DNA from: Boseongicola sp. H5
GTDB lineage: Bacteria; Pseudomonadota; Alphaproteobacteria; Rhodobacterales; Rhodobacteraceae
Assembly (NCBI GenBank): GCA_020622165.1
Contig: JACNMN010000014.1
Location: forward strand, 24,650 to 88,649
Length of the DNA: 64,000 nucleotides
Reading direction: 5' to 3'
Every line of letters starts with the position of its first letter. The first letter of the stretch is position 1. The position numbers and the translations under genes are program-made. This document shows positions 8,619-18,071 of the stretch, in pieces. The notes under the pieces were generated by a model. The model was not told the origin of the DNA, ran no database searches, and saw nothing but the letters and a program-made list of their open reading frames with translations.

Positions 8619-10444
8619 TTCTCTTCAGGCTTCTTGCGCTGGAACCCCGACCGGATGTTCCCGAATACGTCCGGCTTGAAGCCCTGACTGCGCATGATGG
8701 TGTATTGCTGCGCGAAGGTGATCGTGTTGTTCGCGATCCAGTAGACCAGAAGGCCGCTGGCGAAACTGCCGAGCATGAACATGAAGACCCATGGCAGATA
8801 GGCGAAGATCATCGCCTGCGTGGGGTCGGTCGGCGCCGGGTTCAGCTTTTGCTGCAGCCACATGGATACGCCCAGAAGCAGCGGCAGGATGCCGATGAAC
8901 AATAGCGCCATGATCGAGCCGGGTTCCGGTGCCGCCCATGGCAGCAGCCCGAAGAAGTTGAATATCGACGACGGATCCGGAGCGGAAAGGTCATTCAGCC
9001 AGCCGAAGAACGGAGCATGGCGCAGCTCCAGCGTGACGAAGATCACCTTGTAGAGCGAGAAGAAGATCGGGATCTGCAACAGGATCGGCAGACAGCCCGA
9101 GGCGGGGTTCACCTTGTTCGTCTTGTAAAGCTCCATCATGCCCTGCTGGAGTTTCTGCCGGTCGTCGCCCGCGCGTTCCTTCAGCTTTTCCATCTCGGGC
9201 TGAAGCTCTTTCATCTTCGCCATCGAGACATAGGATTTGAACGCGAGCGGCAGCAGAACCGCCTTGATGATCAGGGTCAGCGCGATGATCGCCACGCCCA
9301 TATTGCCGATCAGGGCGTTCAGCGTGTGCAGCATCCAGAAAATCGGCTTGGTGAGGAAATAGAACCAACCCCAGTCGATCGAGTCGAGGAACCGTGCGAT
9401 GCCGCCTTCGTTCTGATAGTCGCGGATGGTCTCCCATTCCTTCGCCCCGGCGAACAGCTGCGTCGTGATCTCGGTGGTCTGGCCCGGTGCGGCGGTCATC
9501 GTCGGAAGGCGCGCCTCGGTCTGGTAGATGTCGCTGGAGGGCACATAGCGGGTCACGGATGTGAACGGTTGCTGCTCACCCGGTATCAGCGTGGTCATCC
9601 AGTATTTGTCGGTAAACCCGATCCAGCCGTTTTCGGTGACGTCGATCACCTCGGCGGGTGTGCCTTCGCGCTGGATGAAATCCAGATCCGGCAGATCGTC
9701 ATAGGCAATCTCATCGAGCGTGCCGTCGATCTTGCGCACCACACCTTCGTGGAGGATGAAGAAGTTCTGCAGATCCGAGGGCAGTCCGTGGCGCGCGACG
9801 ATCCCGTAAGGCGCCATGCGCACCGGTGTTTCGGTCGTGTTCTCGACCGATTGCGTGATCTCGAACATGAAATCTTCGTCGATCGAGATGGTACGGCGAA
9901 AAATCAGACCGTTGCCATTGTCCCAGATCAGCGTCACTGGAGTTTCGGGAGTGAGGGTGTCCCCGCTCTCGATCTGCCATGGGGTATTGGCGCCGGGCAC
10001 GTCTTCGAAACCCAGATCGCCGGCCGGGGCCCATCCGTAAAGCGCGTAATAGGCCTCTGACTCGCCCACGGGGGACAGAAGCGTAACGGTCGGGCTGTCG
10101 TCATCCAGCGTCTCGAAGTAGTTGTTGAGCGACAGATCATCGATCCGCCCTCCGACGAGGGAGATCGAGCCGGACACGGCGGGCGTGTCGATGGTGATCC
10201 TCTCCGCTTCGGACAGGATGCTGGCGCGCGTTTCGGCATCGGTGGCAAGTTGCGGCGTGTCCGACGCGTCCGCAACCGGAGGGGTCAACGCCATTTCGGT
10301 GCCGTCTTCGTTCAGCGCGGTAACGGCGGGTGTGTTCGGGTCTGCCACCTGCGGTTCGGGCGGCGGGAACAGCAAGAACCAGACCAGAATGACCAGAAAG
10401 CTCAGCGCAGTTGCCAGGATCAGGTTTCTGTTCTGATCGTTCAT
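8615..10444 (-). CDS. yidC: Membrane protein insertase YidC
   Basis: This 609-residue protein inserts and folds inner-membrane proteins with or without SecYEG. It begins with one membrane segment (LILATALSFLVILVWFLLF), continues with a long periplasmic beta domain typical of Gram-negative YidC, and ends with the conserved five-helix core containing YKTNKVNPASGCLPILLQIP and FMLGSFASGLLVYW. The C-terminal tail is basic. Its stop overlaps the MOSC start. Confidence 0.97.
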   Translation of the reverse strand: MNDQNRNLILATALSFLVILVWFLLFPPPEPQVADPNTPAVTALNEDGTEMALTPPVADASDTPQLATDAETRASILSEAERITIDTPAVSGSISLVGGRIDDLSLNNYFETLDDDSPTVTLLSPVGESEAYYALYGWAPAGDLGFEDVPGANTPWQIESGDTLTPETPVTLIWDNGNGLIFRRTISIDEDFMFEITQSVENTTETPVRMAPYGIVARHGLPSDLQNFFILHEGVVRKIDGTLDEIAYDDLPDLDFIQREGTPAEVIDVTENGWIGFTDKYWMTTLIPGEQQPFTSVTRYVPSSDIYQTEARLPTMTAAPGQTTEITTQLFAGAKEWETIRDYQNEGGIARFLDSIDWGWFYFLTKPIFWMLHTLNALIGNMGVAIIALTLIIKAVLLPLAFKSYVSMAKMKELQPEMEKLKERAGDDRQKLQQGMMELYKTNKVNPASGCLPILLQIPIFFSLYKVIFVTLELRHAPFFGWLNDLSAPDPSSIFNFFGLLPWAAPEPGSIMALLFIGILPLLLGVSMWLQQKLNPAPTDPTQAMIFAYLPWVFMFMLGSFASGLLVYWIANNTITFAQQYTIMRSQGFKPDVFGNIRSGFQRKKPEEK

Positions 10445-10652
10445 TGTTGCGGACCACCCCTTGGTTGAAGTCAGGGAGGTTCAACAGATTGGGGCTGGAA
10501 AGGTCAAGGGCTTTTCCCCGTGGCGCAAGGCTTCCGCGCGGTTTCGTCTCGCCCTGGCGGTGCGGCGCGACCGCGGCGGGCATGTGGCGGAAAGGCAGGG
10601 TGCGGCAGAGCCGGGCAGCCAGGGCCGGCACATGCGGGTGCTTCGCGGGCGG

Positions 10653-12206
10653 TTATCCCGCCTGGCGACCGATCCCGGCGGTGTCAGCCAGTTTGGCGGT
10701 ATGCGCCGCGGCCCAGGCGATGGTGTCCTCAAACGGCATCGGGCGGGCTATGCCGAAGCCCTGCACATGGCCGCAGCCGAGCTGCGCCAGCATGCTGTAC
10801 TCGCCCGGGGTCTCGACCCCTTCTGCCAGCGTGGCGACGCCCAGATGCTCGGCCAGCGACAGGATTGCGGAGACCATGGATTGCTGCTTTGGATCCTTGT
10901 CGAGTCTGGTCACGAAGCTGCGGTCGATCTTGATCCGGTTCACATTGAACCGCTGGATATTCGCGATCGAGGCCTGACCGGTGCCGAAATCGTCCAGATC
11001 CAGATTGAAACCGTGGCTTCCCAGCATCTCGATGTTGCGAATGATGATATCGTCTTCGGATTGCGCGGCGACGGTTTCGAGGATTTCGACCGTCAACCGG
11101 CCCGGGCGCAGGTCGAACCTGTCCACATCCCATTTGATCCGGTCGGCAAGGCGCGGGTCGCGCAGCTCCTCGGCGGAGAAGTTCACAGCGACCGAGGGGA
11201 TGGACAGGCCCGCCCTGTCCCAGCTTCGCAGGGCCGCCAGCGCATTATAGAGCATCACCTCGCCCAGCCGGGCCATCTGCTGCTCAGCTGCGACGGCTTG
11301 CAGAAACTCGCCGGGCGGCAAGACGCCATGTTCGGGGTGGTGCCATCGCGCCAGCGCCTCGAAACCGCTGATGATGCCGGTATCGGTACAGATCTGCGGT
11401 TGGTACCAGGCCCGGATCTCGCCGGAGGCCAGCGCCGGTTTGACCCTGTCGGCCAGATCTGAGCCTTTGCGCCGCCGCTGCCCGAGTTCCCCTGAAAAGG
11501 CGCGAACTGCGGACGGGCCGTTGCCACGCGCTTCGGCAAGCGCGGCCTCTGCCGCGTCCAGCATCGACTTCCCGGTGGGTGCGGGCGCCATGTCCAGCGT
11601 GCAGTAGCCGAAGGACGCGGAGATATGCGCCGAAGAGCCGCCGATTGCGAACGGCTGCCGCAAGGCCGTTTCCATGCGCTCGATCACACCCAGAAGGACA
11701 TCGGAACTCGCCCTGCGGACCGGATGCAGCACGATGCCGAAGCCTGCTTCGCCGATCCGGGCGATCATGTCGTCATGTCTGAGCACCGCGCGCAAACGGT
11801 CTGCCGCCCGAAGGAGGATATCATCGACCGTTTCGCCGCCCCAGCGCTCGGTCACGCCGGCCAGTTCGTCAATATGGACCATGATGGCCGCGGTGGCTTC
11901 GGCCGGCGATTGTGCCGCGATCCGGTCAAGCATCGCCATGAGCGAGGCGCGGGTCGGCAAGCCATGCGTCCCTTCCGCCCCGGCGGGGCGACCTCCGTCC
12001 CGCCGGGCCCGCGGGGCGCGCGCGAAGGCCTGCAAGGCAAGCAGCGCCGGCAGCAGGAATGCGGTGACGAGAAGAATGTCGATTTCGCCGAACCCCACGG
12101 CGATCAGCGCCAGTATGGGGTAAAGCACCAAGACGTCGATCCGCAACAGCCCGCCCCGCAGTCCTTCGAGCAGGCCGGAAAAACGCAGAAACTCAAATCT
12201 CGGCAT
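10653..12206 (-). CDS. EAL-domain protein with degenerate GGDEF domain
   Basis: This 517-residue protein has two N-terminal hydrophobic stretches, a GGDEF-type domain and a C-terminal EAL domain. The diguanylate cyclase site reads GEAGF instead of GGDEF, so cyclase activity is unlikely. The EAL part keeps GFEALARW, NFSAEEL, EILETVA, DDFGTG, KIDRSF and EGVET, the metal- and substrate-binding residues of c-di-GMP phosphodiesterases. I infer an active phosphodiesterase with a possible GTP-sensing regulatory domain. The ATG at 12206 has a gaaggg site; an upstream in-frame ATG would add 17 poorly supported residues. Confidence 0.88.
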   Translation of the reverse strand: MPRFEFLRFSGLLEGLRGGLLRIDVLVLYPILALIAVGFGEIDILLVTAFLLPALLALQAFARAPRARRDGGRPAGAEGTHGLPTRASLMAMLDRIAAQSPAEATAAIMVHIDELAGVTERWGGETVDDILLRAADRLRAVLRHDDMIARIGEAGFGIVLHPVRRASSDVLLGVIERMETALRQPFAIGGSSAHISASFGYCTLDMAPAPTGKSMLDAAEAALAEARGNGPSAVRAFSGELGQRRRKGSDLADRVKPALASGEIRAWYQPQICTDTGIISGFEALARWHHPEHGVLPPGEFLQAVAAEQQMARLGEVMLYNALAALRSWDRAGLSIPSVAVNFSAEELRDPRLADRIKWDVDRFDLRPGRLTVEILETVAAQSEDDIIIRNIEMLGSHGFNLDLDDFGTGQASIANIQRFNVNRIKIDRSFVTRLDKDPKQQSMVSAILSLAEHLGVATLAEGVETPGEYSMLAQLGCGHVQGFGIARPMPFEDTIAWAAAHTAKLADTAGIGRQAG

Positions 12207-12298
12207 GATCGACCCTTCGCAACACCGCCCGGCAGACATCGCCGGACAACGCCTCATCGCTAAGTCAAACTGCCTGACAGGCCCTTAACGCTGTGCCG

Positions 12299-13150
12299 TT
12301 AGTCGGTGGAATTTTGCTCAAATGCGACCGATCTGGTGAGTCCGGCAAAGTCGAACAGGTCCGGATCCAGCAGATGGGAGGGCCGTGCCGACATCAGCGC
12401 GCTGAACATCTTCTGCCGCCGACCGGGGGAGGCGGTCTCCCATCTGTCGAGCATCTGCTTGATGGCCTGACGTTGCAGCCCGTCCTGACTGCCACACAGA
12501 TCGCAAGGGATGATCGGATAGCCCATGGCACGGGCGAACCTGTCGCAATCGACCTCCGCCACATGGGCGAGCGGGCGATAGACGAAGAGATCGCCTTCGT
12601 CATTCAGCAGCTTGGGGGGCATTGTGGCCAGTTTGCCGCCATGGAAGAGGTTGAGGAAAAAGGTTTCCAGAATGTCGTCGCGGTGATGGCCGAGCACCAC
12701 GGTGGAGCAGCCCTCCTCCCGCGCGATGCGGTAGAGATTGCCCCGCCGCAGCCGGGAACAGAGCGCGCAATAGGTCCGGCCCTGAGGCACCTTGTCCATG
12801 ACGATGGAGTAGGTGTCCTGATACTCGATCCGGTGCGGCACGCCCATCCGCTTCAGGAACTCGGGCAGGACCGTGGCGGGAAAGCCCGGCTGGCCCTGAT
12901 CCAGATTGCAGGCAAGAAGATCCACGGGCAGGAGCCCGCGCCATTGCAACTCCACCAGAGCGGCCAGCAGGGTGTAGCTGTCCTTTCCGCCCGAAAGGCA
13001 GACCAGCCATCGGGCGCCGCGTTCGATCATGCCATACCGCTCAATCGCCTCGCGGGTCTCGCGGATGATCCGCTTGCGCAGTTTCTTGAACTCCGCCGTC
13101 TTCGGCGCGCCGTTGAAAAGCGAGTGGATGTCGTCGGTATCGTCCAGCAT
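12299..13150 (-). CDS. ttcA: tRNA 2-thiocytidine synthetase TtcA
   Basis: This 283-residue enzyme thiolates cytidine 32 of tRNA. It shows the ATP PP-loop [12 protein letters not shown], the cysteine pair [10 protein letters not shown] that holds the iron-sulfur cluster, and a further CDLCGSQ near the C terminus. I start at 13150 ([12 protein letters not shown]) since the 19 residues before it in the open frame are low-complexity and non-conserved. It sits between yidD and the EAL gene on the same strand. Confidence 0.95.
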   Translation of the reverse strand: MLDDTDDIHSLFNGAPKTAEFKKLRKRIIRETREAIERYGMIERGARWLVCLSGGKDSYTLLAALVELQWRGLLPVDLLACNLDQGQPGFPATVLPEFLKRMGVPHRIEYQDTYSIVMDKVPQGRTYCALCSRLRRGNLYRIAREEGCSTVVLGHHRDDILETFFLNLFHGGKLATMPPKLLNDEGDLFVYRPLAHVAEVDCDRFARAMGYPIIPCDLCGSQDGLQRQAIKQMLDRWETASPGRRQKMFSALMSARPSHLLDPDLFDFAGLTRSVAFEQNSTD

Positions 13151-13309
13151 GGGGCGGGGCCTTTGTGATCTGGATTTGGCATAGGGGCCGGGGCGGGGCG
13201 GCGTCAAGCGGGCGCATCATCTGACCGCCGGTTCGGGCCCCTCCGTGCGATTTGCGAAAGGACATGGCAACTCTCGCAGGCGCGTGCCGGCCCGGCAGCT
13301 GCGGGCCGT

Positions 13310-13531
13310 TCAATCCGGCACGTTATCGATGCCCGAGGAGCCCCAGGGGTGGCAGCGCCCGATCCGGCGGAGCGCCAGCCAGCCGCCTTTCAACCCGCCA
13401 TGTTTCTCCAGCGCCTCCAGCGCATAGGCCGAACAGGTCGGATGATAGCGGCAGTTGAACCCGACCCAGGGAGAGAAGATCAGCCGGTAGGCGCGGACTG
13501 GCAGAGCAAAGATACGGGCAAGAACGGTCAT
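13310..13531 (-). CDS. yidD: Membrane protein insertion efficiency factor YidD
   Basis: This 73-residue protein carries the family signature YRLIFSPWVGFNCRYHPTCS followed by YALEALEKHG and RIGRCHPWG. YidD is a small inner-face membrane protein that assists YidC-dependent insertion. Its ATG overlaps the rnpA stop by four bases, the usual coupling in rpmH-rnpA-yidD. Confidence 0.95.
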   Translation of the reverse strand: MTVLARIFALPVRAYRLIFSPWVGFNCRYHPTCSAYALEALEKHGGLKGGWLALRRIGRCHPWGSSGIDNVPD

Positions 13532-13920
13532 CGGTGGACTTTTTTCAGTGCGCGGGAAAGATCGGTCTTGAGCTGGTCGAAGGGCAGCGCGGCGGTCACC
13601 GCGGGCCTGCCCACCAGAACGTAGTCCCAGCCGGGGCGTCCTTCCAGTGGAAGGATCAGCCGGGCGATTTCCCGCAGGCGCCGCTTGGCGCGGTTCCGCG
13701 CGACGGCATTGCCAACCTTTTTCGAACAGGTGAAGCCGACGCGGATTGTCCCCGGCGTGGTCTCTTCGTCCGCGTGCCGCTGCCGGCCCTGCAGCAGAAA
13801 CCCCGGAGCCGGCGCGCGCGCCGCCTTGGCCGCGCGCAGGAAATCGGAGCGTTTGCGGAGCCTTTCAAGCAAAAAAGCCCCCGTCGACGGGGCCGTCGGC
13901 GGAGGCGCATTCGGTGTCAT
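13528..13920 (-). CDS. rnpA: Ribonuclease P protein component
   Basis: This 130-residue basic protein is the protein subunit of RNase P, which matures tRNA 5' ends. The central RVGFTCSKKVGNAVARNRAK block containing the RNR motif is diagnostic. A longer N-terminal leader and an insertion before the first strand (GRQRHADEETTPG) are common in this group. It lies between rpmH and yidD. Confidence 0.95.
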   Translation of the reverse strand: MTPNAPPPTAPSTGAFLLERLRKRSDFLRAAKAARAPAPGFLLQGRQRHADEETTPGTIRVGFTCSKKVGNAVARNRAKRRLREIARLILPLEGRPGWDYVLVGRPAVTAALPFDQLKTDLSRALKKVHR

Positions 13921-13942
13921 GGCACCGGCCTTTCGGGTAGGA

Positions 13943-14080
13943 TCAGGCGCTCAGCGACTTCCGGCCACGGGCGCGGCGGGCATTGAGGATCTTGCGGCCT
14001 GCCTTCGTGGCCATGCGCGCACGAAACCCGTGGCGACGCTTGCGCACCAGGTTGGACGGCTGAAATGTGCGTTTCGACAT
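13943..14080 (-). CDS. rpmH: 50S ribosomal protein L34
   Basis: A 45-residue open frame reads [18 protein letters not shown] and ends GRKSLSA, an almost canonical alphaproteobacterial L34. It is one of the smallest ribosomal proteins and sits at the head of the rpmH-rnpA-yidD transcription unit. A serine follows the initiator, where many relatives start MKRTFQ. Confidence 0.97.
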
Positions 14081-14368
14081 TGTATCGCTCCGTAGTGTTG
14101 CCGGACGGCACCCCGGATGGGCGCGTCAAACGGCACGGGAATCTCTAGAAGCCCGGGCAATACGGTCTTGCGGGCCGCATGTCAACAAATCCGGGCGAGG
14201 AATCTGGGAGCTTGAAACATGGCGCTGCCGGATATGCTGGATAGGGCGGATTTCCTGACATAAAAGCCCTCTTTCCGTCACGGTACATCAAGCAGCCGTG
14301 AGGCGCGCTATCGCCCTTGCACGCGATCCCGCATTTAGGGTCCAAGTTGAGCATGAAGGACAATCCAG

Positions 14369-15115
14369 ATGACGGACATCGTGAAAGAGCAAAGCAAATC
14401 ACCCATCGCGCGCTATCTGCCGCTTGCCGTCATCGTGATCGGCGCGGGTCTGTTTGCGTGGGTGTTCCGGTCGTATCTCGGCTTTGACGCCGCCTTTCAG
14501 GCGCTGGCCGACAATCGGGAGGCGCTGATCGCATTCCGGGATGCCAACTATCTTCTGACGGTTCTGGCCTTCATCTGTATCTATGCGCTGATCGTCGCGT
14601 TTTCGCTGCCGGGAGCGACGGTCGCGACGCTGGCCGGGGGCTTTCTGTTCGCCACGTTCCCGGGCGCGTTTTTCAACATCACCGCCGCCACGCTGGGGGC
14701 GACGGCGATTTTCCTTGCGGCGCAGACCAGTTTCGGTGCCCGGATGGGGGCGCGGCTTGAAGGCTCCGAAGGGCTCGTGAAGCGGATCAAGGACGGTATC
14801 GACGAAAACCAGTGGTCGATGCTGTTTCTGATGCGGCTGATCCCGGCGGTGCCGTTTTTCGTGGCCAATCTTGTTCCCGCCTTCCTTGAGGTGCCCACCC
14901 GGCGCTATGTCATCTCGACCTTTTTCGGGATCATGCCGGGGGCGGTTGTCTACACATCGGTCGGGGCCGGGCTGGGCGAGGTCTTCGCCCGCGGCGAGAC
15001 ACCGGATCTCGGCATCATCTTCGAGCCCCGGATCCTGCTGCCGATCCTCGGGCTCTGCGCGCTGGCATTTCTGCCGATCCTTCTGAAGGCCGTTCGCGGC
15101 AAAAAGGGACTTTGA
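14369..15115 (+). CDS. TVP38/TMEM64 (VTT-domain) membrane protein
   Basis: This 248-residue protein has about five to six hydrophobic segments and the SNARE-associated VTT core with LPGATVATLAGGFLFATFPG and RLIPAVPFFVANLVPAF. Members of the wider DedA/VTT group move lipids across membranes, but the bacterial TVP38 branch has no settled function. Only three bases separate its stop from the next gene, a MerA-like flavoprotein, a pairing often seen for this family. Confidence 0.88.
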   Translation: MTDIVKEQSKSPIARYLPLAVIVIGAGLFAWVFRSYLGFDAAFQALADNREALIAFRDANYLLTVLAFICIYALIVAFSLPGATVATLAGGFLFATFPGAFFNITAATLGATAIFLAAQTSFGARMGARLEGSEGLVKRIKDGIDENQWSMLFLMRLIPAVPFFVANLVPAFLEVPTRRYVISTFFGIMPGAVVYTSVGAGLGEVFARGETPDLGIIFEPRILLPILGLCALAFLPILLKAVRGKKGL

Positions 15116-15118
15116 GCC

Positions 15119-16531
15119 ATGACCCGGATCGAAACTGATATCTGCATCATCGGCGCGGGCTCGGGCGGGTTGTCCGTCGCTGCCGGGGCGGCGCAGATGG
15201 GAGCGAAGGTGGTTCTGCTGGAAGGCCACAAGATGGGGGGCGATTGCCTGAACTACGGGTGCGTGCCCTCCAAGGCATTGCTGGCCGCCGGGCACAAGGC
15301 GCATGAAACCTCCGTTTCCGCCTTCGGGGTTGGAGGTCATGCGCCCGAGCCGGATTTCGTCGCCGCGAAGGACCACGTGCAAGGCGTGATCGAAACGATC
15401 GCGCCGGTCGATAGCCAGGAGCGGTTCGAAGGTTTCGGCGTTCATGTGATCCGCGAGTTCGGGCACTTCATCTCGGAAAGGGAAGTGCAGGCAGGGGGCC
15501 ATGTGATCACCGCCCGCCGCTTTGTCATCGCGACCGGATCGCGCCCGTTCGTGCCGCCGATCCCGGGGCTTGAGACGGTGCCGCATTTTACCAACGAAAC
15601 CATCTTCGACCTGCGCGCGCGGCCGGCCCATCTGATCATCATCGGGGGTGGCCCGATCGGGATGGAGATGGCGCAGGCTCATCGCCGTCTGGGCTGCGAG
15701 GTGACCGTGCTGGAAGGCATGACGGCGCTGGGGAGGGACGACCCCGAGGCGGCGGCCATCGTGCTGGAAAAGCTCAAGGCCGAGGGGATCGGGATCGTCG
15801 AAAACGCTCAGGTTACGCAGGTGGCCGAAACCGGCGGTGGCATCCGGGTGACAACCGAGGATGGCCGCGGCTTTGAAGGAAGCCACCTGCTCGTCGCGGT
15901 TGGCCGCAAGGTCAATGTCGACAAGCCGGGGCTGGAGGCGGGCAATGTGGCCCATACCCGGCGTGGCGTGGAGGTGGATGCGGGCCTGCGCTCGACCAGC
16001 AACCGGCGCGTCTATGCCGTGGGCGATGCCGCGGGCGGGCTGCAATTCACCCATGTCGCGGGCTACCACGCGGGCGTCATCATCCGGCCGATGCTGTTCG
16101 GCCTGCCCGCCAGGGCACGGACCGATCATATCCCCTGGGCCACCTATACCGATCCGGAACTTGCACAGGTCGGCCTGACCGAGGCGGAGGCCCGCGAGAG
16201 GCATGGCGACAGGCTGGAGGTCGCGCGCTTCCCCTATCACGAGAATGACCGGGCGATCGCCACGGGCCGGACTACGGGATTTGTCAAAGTCATGGTGGTG
16301 AAGGGCAAGCCCGTGGGCGCCACCATCGTCGGCGCACAGGCCGGAGAGCTGATCCAGATATGGGCGCTTGCCATTGCCAACGGTCTGAAAATGAGCGCTG
16401 TTGCAGGCATGGTCGCGCCCTATCCCACCCTGGGGGAGATTAACAAACGCGCCGCGGGGGCGTATTTCTCTCCCAGATTGTTCGAAAACCCTTGGGTCAA
16501 ACGGGTTGTGCGACTGGTGCAGCGGTTTTAA
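15119..16531 (+). CDS. MerA-like pyridine nucleotide-disulfide oxidoreductase
   Basis: This 470-residue flavoprotein has the FAD motif IIGAGSGGLSVAAGA, the redox-active disulfide GGDCLNYGCVPSKALL (Cys43 and Cys48), the NAD(P)H-binding IIGGGPIGMEMAQ, and the second FAD motif RVYAVGDAAGG. In dihydrolipoamide dehydrogenase and glutathione reductase a His-Glu pair near the C terminus is the proton relay; here the matching stretch is APYPTLGEINKR without that histidine, as in mercuric reductases. It lacks the N-terminal metal-binding domain and the C-terminal cysteine pair of true MerA. The substrate is therefore unknown. It is probably in an operon with the upstream VTT protein. Confidence 0.86.
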   Translation: MTRIETDICIIGAGSGGLSVAAGAAQMGAKVVLLEGHKMGGDCLNYGCVPSKALLAAGHKAHETSVSAFGVGGHAPEPDFVAAKDHVQGVIETIAPVDSQERFEGFGVHVIREFGHFISEREVQAGGHVITARRFVIATGSRPFVPPIPGLETVPHFTNETIFDLRARPAHLIIIGGGPIGMEMAQAHRRLGCEVTVLEGMTALGRDDPEAAAIVLEKLKAEGIGIVENAQVTQVAETGGGIRVTTEDGRGFEGSHLLVAVGRKVNVDKPGLEAGNVAHTRRGVEVDAGLRSTSNRRVYAVGDAAGGLQFTHVAGYHAGVIIRPMLFGLPARARTDHIPWATYTDPELAQVGLTEAEARERHGDRLEVARFPYHENDRAIATGRTTGFVKVMVVKGKPVGATIVGAQAGELIQIWALAIANGLKMSAVAGMVAPYPTLGEINKRAAGAYFSPRLFENPWVKRVVRLVQRF

Positions 16532-16564
16532 ACCGCACGAATTGTTCAAGGAAGAGAGCCGACC

Positions 16565-17947
16565 GTGAATTCTCTCTCAGGCAGATTCTTGATCCTGACC
16601 GTGATTTTCGTGATGATCGCGGAAGTCCTGATCTTCGTGCCCTCGGTTGCGCGCTTTCGCGAGGATTATCTGCTCAACCGGCTGGAGCGCGCGCAGATCG
16701 CGTCGCTCGCCCTGTTGGCCAGCGACGGAATGATCGATGACGATCTGGAATACGAGCTGCTGGAAAACGCGGAGGTTCTGAACGTGGTGTTGCGGCGCGA
16801 TCAGGTGCGCCAGCTGATCCTGTCGACGGATAACATTCCGCCGGTCTCCTACAGCTTCGATCTGCGCGACGCCCCGGCCTGGCAGTTGATCCGCGACGCA
16901 ATGGTGCGGATCGCCACACCGGAAAACCAGACCATCCGCGTGATCGGAGAGCCGGTGCGCGAGGCGGGCCTGCTGATCGAGGTCACGATGTATACCGAGC
17001 CGCTGCGGGCGGCGCTGATCGATTACGGGATCCGCATTCTCTGGCTTTCGGCGGTGATCTCGGTGGTGACGGCGACGTTGCTGTTTCTGGCGGTGCGGCG
17101 CTTTCTGGTGACCCCGATCAAGCGCGTCGTGTCGCACATGATGTCCTATGCCGAGGCCCCCGAGGATACCCGCCGGATCATCGAGCCGACCGCCGGCGTC
17201 ACCGAACTTCGGGATGCCGAAATCGCGCTGCAATCGCTCCAGACCCAGCTGACCGGCGCGCTGCGACAACGCGAACGCCTTGCCCAGTTGGGCGAGGCGG
17301 TGGCCAAGATCAGCCATGATCTGCGCAACATCCTGACAGTGGCGACGCTTATGGCGGACCGGCTGGAAACCATTGACGACCCGGCGGTGAAACGCACCAC
17401 GCCGAAGCTCGTGGCATCGCTCGGGCGTGCGGTGAACCTCTGCGAGGGCACGCTCGCCTTCGGCCGCGCCGAAGAGCCGCCGCCTGCCCTCGACCGGGTC
17501 GATCTGAACCATCTGATTTCCGATCTGATGGAAAACGAACAGCTGACCCTCACCGACGAGGAGGTTGAGCTGATCGCCGATATTCCCGCCGGCATCATGG
17601 CTCGCGCGGACCCCGAGCAGCTTTACCGCGTGCTGGGCAATCTGGTCCGCAACGCGCGCCAGGCGATCCTTGCAACGGGGCAGCCGGGCAAGGTCTGCGT
17701 CAGCGCGGGCGAGACCGCCGAAGGCTGGTGGATAAAGGTGCAGGACAGCGGGCCGGGGCTGCCGAAAAAGGCGCAGGATCACCTGTTTCAGCCGTTTCAC
17801 GGGGGTGCGCGCGCCGGGGGCACCGGTCTGGGTCTGGCCATCGCGTCCGAACTGATCCGTGGCCATGGAGGCAAGCTGGAGTTGCAGGAAACCGGACCTG
17901 ACGGGACCACCTTCTGCATTCACCTTCCGGCCAGCATCGCGGCCTGA
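16565..17947 (+). CDS. Membrane sensor histidine kinase
   Basis: This 460-residue kinase begins with GTG. It has two membrane segments (near residues 5-25 and 155-180) flanking a periplasmic sensor region, a HAMP-like linker, a dimerisation motif KISHDLRNIL with the phospho-accepting histidine near residue 251, and an ATPase domain with NLVRNARQA, DSGPGLP and GTGLGLAIA. It follows the flavoprotein by 33 bases on the same strand. No response regulator gene is adjacent, so its partner must be elsewhere. Confidence 0.9.
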   Translation: MNSLSGRFLILTVIFVMIAEVLIFVPSVARFREDYLLNRLERAQIASLALLASDGMIDDDLEYELLENAEVLNVVLRRDQVRQLILSTDNIPPVSYSFDLRDAPAWQLIRDAMVRIATPENQTIRVIGEPVREAGLLIEVTMYTEPLRAALIDYGIRILWLSAVISVVTATLLFLAVRRFLVTPIKRVVSHMMSYAEAPEDTRRIIEPTAGVTELRDAEIALQSLQTQLTGALRQRERLAQLGEAVAKISHDLRNILTVATLMADRLETIDDPAVKRTTPKLVASLGRAVNLCEGTLAFGRAEEPPPALDRVDLNHLISDLMENEQLTLTDEEVELIADIPAGIMARADPEQLYRVLGNLVRNARQAILATGQPGKVCVSAGETAEGWWIKVQDSGPGLPKKAQDHLFQPFHGGARAGGTGLGLAIASELIRGHGGKLELQETGPDGTTFCIHLPASIAA

Positions 17948-17994
17948 ATTGCCCCTTGCACTGATCGGGGCGGGGCGATAAACCCCGGCCTCAC

Positions 17995-18071
17995 GCGCTG
18001 GTAGCTCAGTTGGATAGAGTACTTGACTACGAATCAAGGGGTCGGGGGTTCGAATCCTCCCCAGCGCGCCA
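17995..18071 (+). tRNA. tRNA-Arg (anticodon ACG)
   Basis: The 77-base cloverleaf has a perfect acceptor stem (GCGCTGG with CCAGCGC), a D arm, the anticodon stem cttga/tcaag with loop ctACGaa, a T arm with GGTTCGAATCC, and an encoded CCA end. The 3' half coincides with the end of the convergent serine recombinase gene, so it is the probable attachment site of the neighbouring mobile region. The tRNA itself looks intact. Confidence 0.97.

Noticed and set aside
14399..16549. 716-residue open frame on the minus strand
   Set aside because: It lies exactly opposite the VTT and MerA-like genes, has no domain and is rich in His, Arg and Gln as expected for an antisense shadow in GC-rich DNA.
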